DNA of 64,000 nucleotides from contig NZ_JAMBOC010000004.1 of assembly GCF_023715405.1 (NCBI RefSeq), forward strand, positions 124,001 to 188,000, written 5' to 3'. The notes beneath the pieces were generated by a model, which did no database searches, had not been told where the DNA came from, and worked only from the letters and a program-made list of their open reading frames with translations. Of this stretch, positions 36,173-48,897 are shown piece after piece. The stretch is from Solibacillus isronensis. GTDB taxonomy: Bacteria; Bacillota; Bacilli; Bacillales_A; Planococcaceae. The translations under genes and the position numbers were made by a program. Each line of letters starts with the position of its first letter. Within the stretch, counting starts at the first letter, position 1.

Positions 36173-37043
36173 ATGCCAAACCACTATATGGATAGAGCAA
36201 ATTATTCGGATACATAATATCTTTTTGATTTTTAACAAACATTGCTCCCTCATCGATGAGCAAATCTTGCATGACAGGAATCTTTAAATTATCCGGTGTA
36301 AAGCACAGTCTGATTTTTTCGGATTGAATCGGTAAGCAACCGAGTATTTCCTGTACATCAACCTGCTCTTTAGAAATCACATCGATTAACTCAGCATAAT
36401 CGCTTGTTACATTCAAAATGACGAATGCCTGATACTTAGGAACATAATAAATACAGTCCCGATATTGCATCAATGCATGGAACATCACGATATTTTCATT
36501 TTGAACCATACTCATTTTCTGACTGACTGGTTTTCTAAACACCGTTGTTTCATAAAATACATTTCTTGTAGGCTTATCATCCAGGTTCACTTTCTTCACT
36601 TCAGTATGAACCGTTTCAATATCTTTTTTATCCACAGTAAATGTAGATTGTATACGTGTTTCAAAACCGAACTTCGGATAAAAGCCCAATACAGTTTTAT
36701 TTGCAAACAGGTATATGATATGTGCACTCACATGATCTTCCATCACCTTTTCCATAAGTTGACGGGACAATCCTTTCCCTTGGAATTTTGGATTTGTCAT
36801 AACAGTCCCGATTTGAACAGCTTTATACTGCCTGCCATCCAAAATCATCGTCCCGATACTTGTAGAAACATTGGCCACTATTTCGCCATCCTCTTCAAAC
36901 ACATAGGGACAATATGTATCGTTCCAATACCCTTGCTCATCCCATTGTTCGAAATCCAGACCAAAAGTATCGTTTGCCAGTTTAAAGAAACTTTTTTTCA
37001 GCTCGGGGTTAAGGCGCACAGCCTCTCCTTTAATGAAATTCAT
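36171..37043 (-). CDS. GNAT-family N-acetyltransferase
   Basis: A 290-residue protein with a GNAT fold in its N-terminal half. The acetyl-CoA loop region reads VMTNPKFQGKGLSRQLMEKV (about 80-99). The C-terminal half is unrecognised and could be an SCP2-like or second degenerate GNAT domain, as in Eis-like proteins. The ATG at 37043 follows AAAGGAGG by 7 bases. It begins 16 bases after the nagA stop codon, so nagA and this gene are probably cotranscribed. Substrate unknown. Confidence 0.75.
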   Translation of the reverse strand: MNFIKGEAVRLNPELKKSFFKLANDTFGLDFEQWDEQGYWNDTYCPYVFEEDGEIVANVSTSIGTMILDGRQYKAVQIGTVMTNPKFQGKGLSRQLMEKVMEDHVSAHIIYLFANKTVLGFYPKFGFETRIQSTFTVDKKDIETVHTEVKKVNLDDKPTRNVFYETTVFRKPVSQKMSMVQNENIVMFHALMQYRDCIYYVPKYQAFVILNVTSDYAELIDVISKEQVDVQEILGCLPIQSEKIRLCFTPDNLKIPVMQDLLIDEGAMFVKNQKDIMYPNNLLYPYSGLA

Positions 37044-37058
37044 TTCCACCCCTCCTTT

Positions 37059-38231
37059 TTAAATCTTACTATTTTCATAAATAATCTTTCCTTCTGAAAC
37101 AGTTAATACAACATCCTCTTTTTCATTTACAATATAAAAATCAGCATCTTTGCCAATTTCAATTGACCCTTTTTCTTCATATAACCCTAACAATTTTGCA
37201 CTGTTTGTTGAAGTCAGCTTAGCCAGTGTCACATCTGATAGTCCGAGCCACTCTTTCATATTCTTTCTGGACTTATTTAAATTGAGCGTACTTCCCGCAA
37301 GCGCATCACTTCCGACTAATTTACACAAGCCCTCTTCTACCCGAACTTGTTGTCCACCTAAATCATAAATACCGTCTGCTAATTCGGTTGCCCGCATACT
37401 GTCTGATATTAATATCATTCGGTCCTCACCAATCGTATCGTAAATAAAGCGAATCATGTCCGAGTGAATATGAAAGCCGTCAGCAATAATTTCCAACATA
37501 CACTCACTTTGCAGTAAAGCGACCTGCAAGCCTGGCTCCCGGTGATGGATTGGCCTCATCCCATTGCAAAAATGAGTGGCATTCTGAATAAGCTGTTGTT
37601 CTAGCAATGCCTTTGTCTCAGTGTATTTGGCATCAGAATGACCAATCGATGCTACAATCCCTTTATTTTTTAAATATGTTGCAAGCTTATGGCCTTCATC
37701 TAACTCAGCTGCTATTGTAATTAGTTTAATTTCGTTTTGGGAAGACTCATTTAGATGGTCAAATATTTCTACAGAAGGCTTTATTATAAACTGATCGGAC
37801 TGTGCCCCTTTTTGAATCGGGTTAATGAAAGGACCTTCTAAATGTATGCCGGCAATTTTGGCACCTTTAACATTGTTCTTTGTATTGGCAATCGATTGTA
37901 CAACATGCTCGATTTGTGTATCTGCCGCAGTCATCGTTGTTGCTAAAAAGGTAGTCACCCCGTATTTTGCAAGTGCCATACTGATCGTATTTAGACTGCT
38001 TTCAGTTCCGTCCATAACATCAGCACCGGACATTCCGTGAATATGCTGGTCAATCATTCCCGGCATCATTTTATACGCTGCCTTTGTTTCCACAAAATCG
38101 ATTTGTACAGGTAATTCGTCTTTTTTACAAAACCGGACTATTTTTTTGCCTTCAATAACAGCATAACAATCTTCCTCTATCCGCTGTTCCCGGACAATTT
38201 GGAGTGGTCCAATACACCATGTTTTTTCCAT
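37059..38231 (-). CDS. nagA: N-acetylglucosamine-6-phosphate deacetylase
   Basis: A 390-residue amidohydrolase that converts GlcNAc-6-phosphate to glucosamine-6-phosphate and acetate. Metal and catalytic motifs are complete: DQHIHG (about 61-66), HLEGPFINP (about 130-138), IGHSDA (about 196-201), ATHFCNGM and the catalytic aspartate in LISDSMRA. The ATG at 38231 has AGGAGGG 8 bases upstream. No nagB deaminase lies nearby. The neighbouring ROK kinase, GNAT proteins and importer make amino-sugar use plausible for this region, but nagA is a separate transcript and may simply serve general GlcNAc recycling. Confidence 0.93.
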   Translation of the reverse strand: MEKTWCIGPLQIVREQRIEEDCYAVIEGKKIVRFCKKDELPVQIDFVETKAAYKMMPGMIDQHIHGMSGADVMDGTESSLNTISMALAKYGVTTFLATTMTAADTQIEHVVQSIANTKNNVKGAKIAGIHLEGPFINPIQKGAQSDQFIIKPSVEIFDHLNESSQNEIKLITIAAELDEGHKLATYLKNKGIVASIGHSDAKYTETKALLEQQLIQNATHFCNGMRPIHHREPGLQVALLQSECMLEIIADGFHIHSDMIRFIYDTIGEDRMILISDSMRATELADGIYDLGGQQVRVEEGLCKLVGSDALAGSTLNLNKSRKNMKEWLGLSDVTLAKLTSTNSAKLLGLYEEKGSIEIGKDADFYIVNEKEDVVLTVSEGKIIYENSKI

Positions 38232-38393
38232 GAACATTTCCCTCCTCTACCTCGCCTTTTATATTCCCCATTATTAGCCTATACTTGCCAATTTTCAAGA
38301 AAATTCCTTTTTAAAAATACAAAGAGATGGGGATAGAAGTAGAATTATATTTGGATAAATACAAAACTCTTTATTAAGAAACGGATATTTTGG

Positions 38394-38615
38394 AAAATTG
38401 ATTGGAATGAAGGGCGAGTGTTCGTGCTGACGGTATCACCTTTCGCACTGTTAAAATACCAGCTGACGGCTACGCCTTTCGCTACAAGCAAAGCTTCCTG
38501 CGGGAACAGCAAAAATTTATTTTGCGACGAAAGCGTAGCGACAGGAGCACCGATGCCTGAGACGTTCGTGTAAGGCCGTGCCCGCAGAAAGCGTCCCGGA
38601 ATGGAAATCAATTTT
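38394..38615. repeat. Intergenic inverted-repeat element of the Bacillaceae type (about 220 bp)
   Basis: The stretch is bounded by AAAATTGATT (38394-38403) and its exact inverse AATCAATTTT (38606-38615). Inside are the phrases GGAATGAAGGGCGA, TTCCTGCGGGAACAGC, GCGACAGGAG, CCCGCAGAAAGCGTCC and GGAATGGAAATC. I recognise similar phrases from a dispersed intergenic repeat in many Bacillaceae and Planococcaceae genomes. It encodes no protein. It is richer in G+C than its surroundings and lies between nagA and the gatB terminator, at the right boundary of the large insert. Confidence 0.65.
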
Positions 38616-38626
38616 TAACGCTCAGC

Positions 38627-38668
38627 AAAAAAATGCTATTTTTCTCATAGAGAAAAATAGCATTTTTT
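38627..38668 (-). terminator. Terminator of gatCAB
   Basis: AAAAAATGCTATTTTTCTC pairs perfectly with GAGAAAAATAGCATTTTTT around a 3-base loop, with a T-run on both strands. It stands 31 bases after the gatB stop. Confidence 0.88.
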
Positions 38669-38699
38669 GGTTATGTCCTACCCTCTTCTAAGAAAAAAA

Positions 38700-40145
38700 T
38701 TAACGTTTATTAATTTCTTCCATTAAGATTTGGTTTGTTAATTGTGGGTTTGCTTGACCTTTAGAAGCTTTCATAATTTGGCCAAGAAGTGCTTTAATCG
38801 CACGGTCTTTACCAGCTTTGAAGTCTTCTACTGATTTTGCATCATTATCAAGAACAGTTGTTACGAAACCACGAATTACTTCCGGATCAGAAATTTGAAC
38901 TAAGCCTTTTTCCTTCACGATTTTCGCTGCGTCTCCACCGTTTGTTACTAACTCAGTGAATACTTTTTTCGCGATTTTAGAAGAAATTGTACCGTCCGTA
39001 ATTAATTTCACCATACCTGCTAAGTTTTCCGGTGTTAGAGCTGTATTTTTCAACTCTTTTTGTTCTGCATTTAAGTATGCAGAAATATCACCCATCAACC
39101 AGTTAGCTGATAATTTCGCATCAGCACCTGCATTTACAGTTGCATCAAAGAAATCAGAAATCTCTTTGTTTACTACGAGTACGTTTGCATCATAATCATT
39201 TAAACCTAATTCAGAAACATAACGTGCTTTACGAGCATCCGGTAATTCTGGAATCTCGTTACGTACGCGCTCTACCCATTCATCAGAAATTGAAAGACGC
39301 ACTAAGTCGGGCTCTGGGAAGTAACGGTAATCATCTGTACCTTCTTTAACACGCATAAGGATTGTTTTACCTGTTTTCTCATCAAAGCGGCGTGTTTCCT
39401 GCTCGATAACGCCACCAGCCATTAATACTTCTGCTTGGCGGATTTCTTCGTGCTCTAAACCACGACGTACAAAGTTGAATGAGTTTAAGTTTTTAAGCTC
39501 AGTTTTTGTACCGAACTCTTCTTGACCGTATGGACGGATTGAAATGTTCGCATCACAACGAAGAGAACCTTCCTCCATACGTACGTCAGAAACGCCTGTA
39601 TATTGAATGATTGATTTTACTTTTTCTAGATAAGCATATGCCTCGTCCGGAGTGCGGATATCTGGCTCAGAAACGATTTCAACTAATGGTGTACCTTGAC
39701 GGTTTAAATCCACTAAAGAATAGCCGTCAGCATGCGTTAATTTACCAGCATCTTCTTCCATGTGAAGACGAGTAATACCGATTTTCTTTTTATAGCCTGG
39801 TGTATCACCTTTAGCTGGAATTTCGATTTCTACCCAACCGTTTTTACCGATTGGCTTATCAAATTGTGAAATTTGGTAAGCTTTCGGATTATCTGGATAG
39901 AAGTAGTTTTTACGGTCGAACTTAGTTTCTTGTTCGATGTCCATGTTTAATGCTAAAGAAGCACGCATAGCGTAATCTACTACTTGTTTATTTAATACTG
40001 GTAAAACGCCTGGATAACCAAGGTCGATTACTGTTGTATTTGTGTTTGGTTCCGCACCAAAGTGGTTTGGACTGCTAGAGAAGATTTTTGAGTTTGTTTT
40101 TAACTCAACGTGAATCTCTAAACCAATGACTGTTTCAAAGTTCAT
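38700..40145 (-). CDS. gatB: Asp-tRNA(Asn)/Glu-tRNA(Gln) amidotransferase subunit B
   Basis: A 481-residue subunit that binds the mischarged tRNA and phosphorylates its side-chain carboxylate. The N-terminal cradle starts [20 protein letters not shown] (4-23), contains [12 protein letters not shown] and [18 protein letters not shown], and the C-terminal YqeY-like helical tail binds tRNA. Length matches B. subtilis GatB. It is the last gene of gatCAB, one base after gatA. The complex supplies Gln-tRNA(Gln) in organisms lacking GlnRS. Confidence 0.97.
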   Translation of the reverse strand: MNFETVIGLEIHVELKTNSKIFSSSPNHFGAEPNTNTTVIDLGYPGVLPVLNKQVVDYAMRASLALNMDIEQETKFDRKNYFYPDNPKAYQISQFDKPIGKNGWVEIEIPAKGDTPGYKKKIGITRLHMEEDAGKLTHADGYSLVDLNRQGTPLVEIVSEPDIRTPDEAYAYLEKVKSIIQYTGVSDVRMEEGSLRCDANISIRPYGQEEFGTKTELKNLNSFNFVRRGLEHEEIRQAEVLMAGGVIEQETRRFDEKTGKTILMRVKEGTDDYRYFPEPDLVRLSISDEWVERVRNEIPELPDARKARYVSELGLNDYDANVLVVNKEISDFFDATVNAGADAKLSANWLMGDISAYLNAEQKELKNTALTPENLAGMVKLITDGTISSKIAKKVFTELVTNGGDAAKIVKEKGLVQISDPEVIRGFVTTVLDNDAKSVEDFKAGKDRAIKALLGQIMKASKGQANPQLTNQILMEEINKR

Positions 40146-40146
40146 T

Positions 40147-41610
40147 TTATTTTACCTCCCATAATGCTGGAGTTTGTTTAGCAAAATCTGTTTGTTGCTC
40201 ATAAGCATATGCCACACGGTAAAGTGTTTCTTCATCGAAATGCTTACCAATAATTTGTAAACCTAATGGTAATCCGTTTTCAAAACCGCATGGAACTGAA
40301 ATTGCCGGTACACCTGCTAAGTTGATTGGAATTGTTAAAATATCGTTTGCGTACATTGTCAATGGATCATCAATGTTTGCGCCAATAGCGAATGCTGGTG
40401 TTGGTGCAGTTGGCCCAATGATTACATCGTAGTTTTCGAACACTTTGTCGTAATCGGCTTTAATTAAAGTACGTGCTTGTTGTGCTTTTTTGTAGTAAGC
40501 ATCATACGTACCAGCTGATAAAGAATATGTTCCAAGCATAATACGACGTTTCACCTCATCGCCGAAACCTTCAGCACGAGATTGTTTGTATAGCTCTAAT
40601 AAGTTTTTCGCGTTTTCTGAACGGTAGCCGTAACGAATACCATCGAAACGAGAAAGGTTTGAAGATGCTTCTGATGAAGAAAGAATGTAATATGCTGCTA
40701 ATGCATATTTAGAGTGTGGTAAAGATACCTCTTCTACTGTAGCACCTAGGCCTTTCAATACTTCCAATGCATCAAGCACTGACTGTTTTGCTGCTTCGCC
40801 AACGCCTTCACCTAGGAATTCTTTTGGTACAGCAATTTTTAAGCCTTTAATATTACCGTCTAAAGCGGCTGCATAGTTTGGTACTGGCACATCTGCAGAA
40901 GTAGAATCCATTTCGTCTACACCTGAGATTGCTTCAAGTAATAATGCATTGTCTTTTACATTGCGTGTAATTGGTCCGATTTGGTCTAAAGAAGATGCGA
41001 ATGCAACTAAACCAAAACGAGATACACGACCGTATGTAGGTTTCATTCCTACAACACCACAGTAAGCTGCTGGTTGACGGATTGATCCACCCGTATCAGA
41101 ACCTAGTGAAAATGGTACTTCACCCGCTGCAACTGCTGCTGCAGATGCACCTGAAGAACCACCTGGCACATGCGAAAGGTTCCATGGGTTTTTAGTTGTT
41201 TTATAAGCAGAGTTTTCGTTAGAAGAACCCATTGCGAACTCATCCATGTTCAATTTACCAACAGTGACCATGCCTGCATCACGTAATTTTTTTACGATTG
41301 TTGCATCGTAAATTGGCATAAAGCCTTCCAGAATTTTAGAAGCACAAGTTGTTTCCAATCCTTCTGTTACGATGTTATCCTTTACGCCAATCGGCATACC
41401 GAATAATGGACCGCGCTCCTCAAAAGGAACTTGATCTAACTCAGCTGCTTTTGCAGTTGCTTGTTCTTTATTTAATGCTAAGAAAGCTTGTACTTCGCCG
41501 TCCAACTTTTCAATGCGGTCAAACGCTTCTTTTGTTAAATCCGCAATTGTTAGTTCACCCGACTTTAAGCTCTCTTGCAATTGTGCTGATGTGCGCTCAA
41601 ATACTGTCAT
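40147..41610 (-). CDS. gatA: Asp-tRNA(Asn)/Glu-tRNA(Gln) amidotransferase subunit A
   Basis: A 487-residue amidase-signature enzyme that releases ammonia from glutamine for the GatB site. The Lys-cisSer-Ser triad is visible: lysine in IGVKDNI (about 78), serine in [20 protein letters not shown] (about 153) and serine in [15 protein letters not shown] (about 177). Position GGSSGAS has alanine where GatA usually has glycine, a conservative change. TAGGAGGAA precedes the ATG. It sits between gatC and gatB. Confidence 0.97.
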   Translation of the reverse strand: MTVFERTSAQLQESLKSGELTIADLTKEAFDRIEKLDGEVQAFLALNKEQATAKAAELDQVPFEERGPLFGMPIGVKDNIVTEGLETTCASKILEGFMPIYDATIVKKLRDAGMVTVGKLNMDEFAMGSSNENSAYKTTKNPWNLSHVPGGSSGASAAAVAAGEVPFSLGSDTGGSIRQPAAYCGVVGMKPTYGRVSRFGLVAFASSLDQIGPITRNVKDNALLLEAISGVDEMDSTSADVPVPNYAAALDGNIKGLKIAVPKEFLGEGVGEAAKQSVLDALEVLKGLGATVEEVSLPHSKYALAAYYILSSSEASSNLSRFDGIRYGYRSENAKNLLELYKQSRAEGFGDEVKRRIMLGTYSLSAGTYDAYYKKAQQARTLIKADYDKVFENYDVIIGPTAPTPAFAIGANIDDPLTMYANDILTIPINLAGVPAISVPCGFENGLPLGLQIIGKHFDEETLYRVAYAYEQQTDFAKQTPALWEVK

Positions 41611-41627
41611 GCGAGTGGTTCCTCCTA

Positions 41628-41918
41628 TTACTCCATAATTGATGGTACTTTAATTTGACCTGCTTCTTGTTCTTTTACGTTCAGCATTACTTTTTCAAGA
41701 GGTAAGCCTTCTTTTGCTACGTCCTCGCGAAGTACGTTCACTAAAGGTAAAACATGTGAAGTCGGTTCTACATTTGTTGTATCTAGTTCATTTAACTGCT
41801 CTGCGAAATCAGTAATTTTCCCTAGTTGTTCAGCAAATTTCTCTGCTTCCTCTTCTGTAATAGCAAGGCGAGCTAAGTGTGCTACGTGTTTTACTTCTTC
41901 TTTCGAAATGTTTGCCAT
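41628..41918 (-). CDS. gatC: Asp-tRNA(Asn)/Glu-tRNA(Gln) amidotransferase subunit C
   Basis: A 96-residue stabilising subunit that wraps between GatA and Gat[21 protein letters not shown] (9-28) and the C-terminal [20 protein letters not shown] are family signatures. TTGGAGGTG precedes the ATG. It is the first gene of the operon; the upstream region has no T-box leader that I can see. Confidence 0.95.
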   Translation of the reverse strand: MANISKEEVKHVAHLARLAITEEEAEKFAEQLGKITDFAEQLNELDTTNVEPTSHVLPLVNVLREDVAKEGLPLEKVMLNVKEQEAGQIKVPSIME

Positions 41919-42162
41919 TTGTTACACCTCCAAGTTATCGAATCAAATATACCTCGGCAAAATCGGATCATCCGCCGGGTCTATATGTGGAGTCAGTGAT
42001 TGTTTTGGATACCCGCTGATTCTACATAAACCATGCCCATAATGATAACATTTTTCCTTGTAAAAATCTCCGCTTTAGGAAAAAATCCAGCAAACAATCC
42101 CCCACTTATGACGATTTTTCGCCAAATTAACGCATTAACGTAGTGAAGTAGAAATCCTGTGC
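41919..42162 (-). other. Promoter region of gatCAB
   Basis: About 245 bases upstream of gatC with no credible gene. On the minus strand GTTTAT (42031-42026) and GGGTAT (42014-42009) resemble a sigmaB promoter, but the 11-base spacing is shorter than normal. No sigmaA promoter could be chosen with confidence. Confidence 0.4.
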
Positions 42163-42201
42163 AAAAAGAAAATACCACACTCGTAAAAGTATGGTATTTT
42201 C
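42163..42201 (-). terminator. Terminator of camS
   Basis: On the minus strand GAAAATACCA pairs perfectly with TGGTATTTTC around a 14-base loop, followed by TTTTT. It starts about 10 bases after the camS stop codon. Confidence 0.85.
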
Positions 42202-42210
42202 CGGGGGATT

Positions 42211-43386
42211 TTACTCATAAATATGAACAAAAGGCTTATCTTCATTCGGTTCTTTAATAATTAGCACTTCCGGTCCGTTAACAGAAGTAATACTCACCGA
42301 AATATACAGGTCAAGAGGTAAATGATTAAGCATTAAACCGGTCAAATACTGTGTAAATCCTGTAATTTCAGCCGTTCCGTAAAACTGGATCGGGATTTCG
42401 ATATCAAGCTTCTGAACTTTTTTGTTTTGATAAAATCCAGTGGCAAACACACTCGTGAAGTTCGAGAAATATTTGTCGACATCCTGCTTGAAGTTTTGGA
42501 AGTTCGTATTCAAGTCACGGTATACATCATCCGGCGAACTCATCGGGAAAGTAACGTATTTTTCATCGATTGCTTTCCACTCACCCAATTCTGTTTTTCC
42601 TTTATCCGCGAAGTTATAGTCAGTATATGTCCCCGGTACAATCGCATTTCTTTCAGCTTGTTTAAATAAACCAATGACAATCGGAACATCTGCCAGCTCC
42701 GGACGGGCACGCAAACGATTGATCACTTCCTGCGCTATTTTTTTACCTTCTGCTTCTATTTTTGCATCAGGAATTTTTTGTTCAAAAAATTCCCCATACT
42801 GCTCTTTTTGATAATAGTAAACTGAATTTAACGCTAAACCGATTGAAACACCAGCCAGTTTTACTTTGTTCTCATCTGTTTTTGTTAAATAATTTTGTTC
42901 CACAATATGTGCCAAATAAACCGGAGCTTCTGTCGCTTTTACAGTCGGATCCATTTCCTTGCCTGTCGCCTCATCCACACTTGACGGGTTTAGACCTTGG
43001 TACTCCGGTCCTTTGTCTTCTGTTTGATTTGGACGGGCTAACCAGTATTTCAATGTATTCTCATCTAAATACTGACCTTCCTGGAAATAATAGTTTTCCG
43101 TATCGAAATGATTTTGCGAAATACGCATTAAGCCTGTTTCGACTTCCTTCATATCGTACTTCGTATAAATATTGGAAACAACTAAACCACGACTTGCACT
43201 TTCCTTATAAGGAATCAATACGCGATAAAATTTATCGTTTATTTGCATGTTCGGGATAATTGTTGTTTCCACAGCTTGTTCTGTATCTGATTCTTGCGTC
43301 AGTTCTGTATCAGGTGTAAGGTTTGGTGCACACGCTGACAACATCGCCGCTACAATTACCGCAGGTATCCAGCGATAACGTTTCAT
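42211..43386 (-). CDS. camS: CamS-family lipoprotein (YerH)
   Basis: A 391-residue lipoprotein with signal peptide and lipobox LSAC (Cys19). The mature part starts with a Thr/Glu-rich linker, then MQINDKFYRVLIPYKESASR, which is typical of CamS (named for the staphylococcal precursor of the cAM373 sex-pheromone peptide). The pheromone-like product comes from the signal peptide in those species. The function of the lipoprotein itself is unknown. It lies directly after ligA, as yerH does in B. subtilis, probably in the same transcript. Confidence 0.9.
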   Translation of the reverse strand: MKRYRWIPAVIVAAMLSACAPNLTPDTELTQESDTEQAVETTIIPNMQINDKFYRVLIPYKESASRGLVVSNIYTKYDMKEVETGLMRISQNHFDTENYYFQEGQYLDENTLKYWLARPNQTEDKGPEYQGLNPSSVDEATGKEMDPTVKATEAPVYLAHIVEQNYLTKTDENKVKLAGVSIGLALNSVYYYQKEQYGEFFEQKIPDAKIEAEGKKIAQEVINRLRARPELADVPIVIGLFKQAERNAIVPGTYTDYNFADKGKTELGEWKAIDEKYVTFPMSSPDDVYRDLNTNFQNFKQDVDKYFSNFTSVFATGFYQNKKVQKLDIEIPIQFYGTAEITGFTQYLTGLMLNHLPLDLYISVSITSVNGPEVLIIKEPNEDKPFVHIYE

Positions 43387-43404
43387 GAGAGCAAGTCCCC
43401 TTTA

Positions 43405-45414
<2,010 letters not shown>

Positions 45415-47673
45415 CTAAGCTTTCGTAATCGGCGCAAATTTCGCTAGTAGACGTTTTATTCCAGTTGGTGATGGGAAAGCGATGTCCAGTTCCATTCCAT
45501 CACCTTCACCTTTTACGCTTACTACCATACCGACACCCCATTTACCATGGGCAGCTTTGTCGCCTACTTTCCAATCAAACTTATCTCCGCCAGTAGAATT
45601 CAGACGTGACGTTTGGGAAGCAGGTGCCTGCACACTTCCTAATGAACGCTTCGGCATACGGTCATAACGGTTCGATTTAAACGGTAATGAATCATCACGA
45701 TATGATGTAGTATTTGCTTTTGAAACTTGCTCTAACACATTTTCATCAATTTCGCGTAAAAAACGTGATGGGGCATTGTAGCCTGTACGGCCAAAAATTG
45801 TACGAGAGCCCGCACACGACAAGTAAAGACGCTGCTCTGCCCGAGTCGCACCGACATACATTAAGCGTCGTTCTTCAGCCATTTCATCTTCACTTTCCAA
45901 TGAACGTGAATGCGGGAATATATTTTCCTCCATTCCGATAATGAACACAACAGGGAATTCCAGTCCTTTTGCAGCATGCATCGTCATTAGAATAATCGTA
46001 CCTTTTGCTTTTTCCTCTTCATCTAAAGAATCAATATCAGCTATTAGTGCAAGGTCTGTTAAAAATGCTACTAATGACTGATCTTCACTGCGCGCTTCAA
46101 AAGCATGTGTTACCGTTAAAAACTCTTCGATATTTTCCAGGCGGCTTTCTGCTTCAATCGATTTTTCCGCTTTCAGCATTTGACGGTATCCTGATTTTTC
46201 AAGCACTTCTTCCACAATCTCTGTTACCGATAATTCTTGCTGACGTTCACTTAATGAACGAATCATACTGTAGAAATTTTCAGCGGAAGTAGCTGCCTTC
46301 CCTGAAAGCCCCATAAATACAAGCTCACCCATCGCATCGAAAATTGAACGGTCGCGTTCCATCGCATAGACAAGCATTTTATCAAATGAAGTCGCACCAA
46401 TCGCACGTTTTGGTTCATTGATAATTCTCGCCAGCGACAAGTCATCGTCATTGTTTGCAATTAAACGCAAGTAAGCAAGCAAATCTTTAATCTCTTTTCG
46501 ATCATAGAACTTTGTGCCGCCAACGATCTGGTAGTTCATATTCGATTTTACGAGCACATCCTCGATTACACGTGACTGTGCGTTTGTACGATATAAAATC
46601 GCAAAATCATCCAGCTTGTAATCTTCGTCCTTCATAAGCTTTTGAATCGTACGTACGACATACTGCGCTTCATCCTGCTCATTGCCGGCTTTGTAAAGCT
46701 GAATCTTTTCGCCTTCCGGATTTTCTGTCCGCAGTACTTTTTTATAGCGGTCTTTATTTTTTTCAATGACGCTGTTTGCCGCTTGTAAAATACGCTTAGT
46801 GGAACGGTAGTTTTGCTCGAGCATAATTACCTTTGCTTCTTTGTAATCTTTTTCAAACGATAATATATTCGAAATATCGGCACCGCGCCAACGGTAGATC
46901 GATTGGTCCGAATCCCCTACGACACAAATATTGCGGAATTTCTTCGCCAATAATTGCACGAGTAGATACTGGGATTTATTGGTATCCTGATACTCATCAA
47001 CATGAATGTACTGGAATTTGTTTTGGTAAAACTCAAGCACATCCGGCGCTTCGTTAAATAGACGGATTGTCAGCATAATTAAATCGTCAAAATCGAGACT
47101 TTGATTTTGTCTTAATCGTTTCTGATAGCCTTTATATACTTGTGCGACAATCTTTTCAAATGGATTATGCGGATTCATGTTCGCTTCAAAGCCGTCCACA
47201 GTAATACATTCATTTTTTGCCGAACTGATCGTATTTAAAATTGCACGCGGATCATATTTTTTCGGATCGATATTATCCTGCTTCAATATATTTTTTATTA
47301 CCGTCAGCTGATCTGAACTATCTAGAATCGAGAAGCTTTTCGAATAACCGATCCGGTCAATATTACGTCGCAAAATGCGTACGCACATCGAGTGGAATGT
47401 GGATACCCACATGCTTTCCGTTGTTCCGTTTCCTAAAATCCCGTCAATTCGCTCACGCATTTCGCGGGCAGCTTTATTTGTAAACGTAATGGCTAAAATT
47501 TTCGAAGGGTACACTTCACGCTCAACCACTAAATAGGCGATACGGTGTGTCAGTACCCGTGTTTTCCCAGAGCCGGCCCCTGCCATAATTAGAAGCGGGC
47601 CTTCTGTTGATTTCACCGCTTCAGCTTGCTGTGGATTCATTCCCGCTACTAAATTTTTTGCTATATGCTCCAT
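45415..47673 (-). CDS. pcrA: ATP-dependent DNA helicase PcrA
   Basis: A 752-residue UvrD-family superfamily 1 helicase used in repair, rolling-circle replication and removal of RNA polymerase. Walker A AGAGSGKT is near residues 32-39, followed by [16 protein letters not shown] (motif II), [20 protein letters not shown] and [14 protein letters not shown]. The C-terminal tail ends in a Tudor-like module ([20 protein letters not shown]) that binds RNA polymerase in homologues. The gene lies between pcrB and ligA. Confidence 0.97.
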   Translation of the reverse strand: MEHIAKNLVAGMNPQQAEAVKSTEGPLLIMAGAGSGKTRVLTHRIAYLVVEREVYPSKILAITFTNKAAREMRERIDGILGNGTTESMWVSTFHSMCVRILRRNIDRIGYSKSFSILDSSDQLTVIKNILKQDNIDPKKYDPRAILNTISSAKNECITVDGFEANMNPHNPFEKIVAQVYKGYQKRLRQNQSLDFDDLIMLTIRLFNEAPDVLEFYQNKFQYIHVDEYQDTNKSQYLLVQLLAKKFRNICVVGDSDQSIYRWRGADISNILSFEKDYKEAKVIMLEQNYRSTKRILQAANSVIEKNKDRYKKVLRTENPEGEKIQLYKAGNEQDEAQYVVRTIQKLMKDEDYKLDDFAILYRTNAQSRVIEDVLVKSNMNYQIVGGTKFYDRKEIKDLLAYLRLIANNDDDLSLARIINEPKRAIGATSFDKMLVYAMERDRSIFDAMGELVFMGLSGKAATSAENFYSMIRSLSERQQELSVTEIVEEVLEKSGYRQMLKAEKSIEAESRLENIEEFLTVTHAFEARSEDQSLVAFLTDLALIADIDSLDEEEKAKGTIILMTMHAAKGLEFPVVFIIGMEENIFPHSRSLESEDEMAEERRLMYVGATRAEQRLYLSCAGSRTIFGRTGYNAPSRFLREIDENVLEQVSKANTTSYRDDSLPFKSNRYDRMPKRSLGSVQAPASQTSRLNSTGGDKFDWKVGDKAAHGKWGVGMVVSVKGEGDGMELDIAFPSPTGIKRLLAKFAPITKA

Positions 47674-47708
47674 ATTGCACCTTCCTATCTAAAGAACGTT
47701 TGTTCCTA

Positions 47709-48398
47709 TTATATAACACTTTTTACTGCTTGTACGGTTTTTAATGCCGCTTTTAAGTCATCATAAATAATATTTCCGACAACTACGGTATTAGCATGTG
47801 CAGCCATTTCCTTCGCCTGTTCTACGGACGTAATGCCGCCTCCGTAGAAGAGCTTTGTTTCATTTAATACTTCGGCTGTTGCCTTCACCATCTCGATATC
47901 ACCATATGCACCGCTGTACTCCAAATAAAAAATCGGCAATTTAAAATAGTTTTCGGCCATTCGTGCATATGCCACAACATCTTCCACCGTCAAATCCGTT
48001 TTCGCATCTGTTACTTGTGCTACTTTACAATCCGGATTCAATATACAGTAGCCCTCCGCTACAAGCTCTTCCCAAATCAGTACATCGCCGTATTCTTTAA
48101 TCGCTTCATGATGCATATCTTTCACCCATTTTGTATCTCGACTATTCAACACGGACGGTATGAAATAATAATCATATCCTGGTGTAATGCTATCGACATT
48201 TGAAATTTCAAGCGCTATCGGTACTGAAAAACGACGGACACGGACGAGCAAATCCAAAACGCCATCCAACGTCACATCATCTGTCCCGCCAACTAAAATA
48301 ACATCCGTACCCGATTCGCAAATCTGCTCTAATGCCTCATCCGAAATTTCCTTTGCAGGGTCCAGTTTAAATACATGTCTCCAGTTTAAATATTCCAT
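47709..48398 (-). CDS. pcrB: Heptaprenylglyceryl phosphate synthase PcrB
   Basis: A 229-residue TIM-barrel prenyltransferase that joins heptaprenyl diphosphate to glycerol-1-phosphate, making an archaea-like ether lipid precursor. Conserved stretches include [12 protein letters not shown] (about 32-43), [11 protein letters not shown] and LFYGGGITS. The ATG at 48398 follows AGGTGG by 8 bases; an in-frame GTG four codons earlier overlaps that site. It precedes pcrA as in B. subtilis. Confidence 0.93.
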   Translation of the reverse strand: MEYLNWRHVFKLDPAKEISDEALEQICESGTDVILVGGTDDVTLDGVLDLLVRVRRFSVPIALEISNVDSITPGYDYYFIPSVLNSRDTKWVKDMHHEAIKEYGDVLIWEELVAEGYCILNPDCKVAQVTDAKTDLTVEDVVAYARMAENYFKLPIFYLEYSGAYGDIEMVKATAEVLNETKLFYGGGITSVEQAKEMAAHANTVVVGNIIYDDLKAALKTVQAVKSVI

Positions 48399-48496
48399 GA
48401 ATATATCCACCTATTCTCAAAATTTTTATATTGAACTTTTCATTATCTTAGTTTTTATTGACCATCTCTTAGTATAACGAAATTCGATGAAATATT

Positions 48497-48530
48497 AAAA
48501 GACTGAGCGGATAAATCTGCTCAGTCTTTT
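48497..48530 (-). terminator. Terminator of the yerABC transcript
   Basis: AAAAGACTGAGC pairs perfectly with GCTCAGTCTTTT around a 10-base loop, 34 bases after the yerC stop, with T-rich sequence after it on the minus strand. Confidence 0.82.
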
Positions 48531-48564
48531 AAGCTTGCTCATATATTTATGATTGGGCGCTTCT

Positions 48565-48879
48565 TTACTTTGACGTAAATGGCTTTTCGTCTGGATAAAG
48601 ACGGCCCAGCATTTCATCATAAGTGTCATTTCCGTAGTCAAAGCAACGGCGTACACGGGAAATTGTTGCTGTTGACGCACCTGTTTCCTTTTTAATTGTT
48701 TCATACGTTTTTTTCAAACGTAATAAATGTGCAACTTCAAATCGCTGTGCCAACGACTGAATTTCACTAATCGTGCACAAGTCATCGAAAAATTTATAGC
48801 ATTCCTCAATATCTTTTAACTCTAGGACAGCTTTAAACAACTGATCTGTTTGATGACCGCGAATTTTTTCAATTTGCAT
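48565..48879 (-). CDS. yerC: TrpR-like DNA-binding protein YerC
   Basis: A 104-residue protein of the YerC/YecD TrpR-related family. A helix-turn-helix is evident in ISEIQSLAQRFEVAHLLRLK (38-57) and KKETGASTATISRVRRCFDY (63-82). It presumably binds DNA as a dimer; targets are unknown here. It sits between yerB and pcrB, as in B. subtilis, and is followed by a terminator that separates it from pcrB. Confidence 0.9.
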   Translation of the reverse strand: MQIEKIRGHQTDQLFKAVLELKDIEECYKFFDDLCTISEIQSLAQRFEVAHLLRLKKTYETIKKETGASTATISRVRRCFDYGNDTYDEMLGRLYPDEKPFTSK

Positions 48880-48897
48880 GTGCCCACCATTTCCTCT

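Noticed and set aside
38345..38611. An 88-codon open frame on the minus strand
   Set aside because: It coincides with the dispersed inverted-repeat element, has no ribosome site and has non-protein-like composition.
42009..42031. Possible sigmaB promoter (GTTTAT / GGGTAT) for gatCAB
   Set aside because: The spacing is 11 bases, shorter than the 12-14 normally seen, and stress control of gatCAB is not expected.
41993..42178. A 61-codon minus-strand open frame upstream of gatC
   Set aside because: It overlaps the camS terminator, has no ribosome site and has no recognisable content; treated as promoter region.
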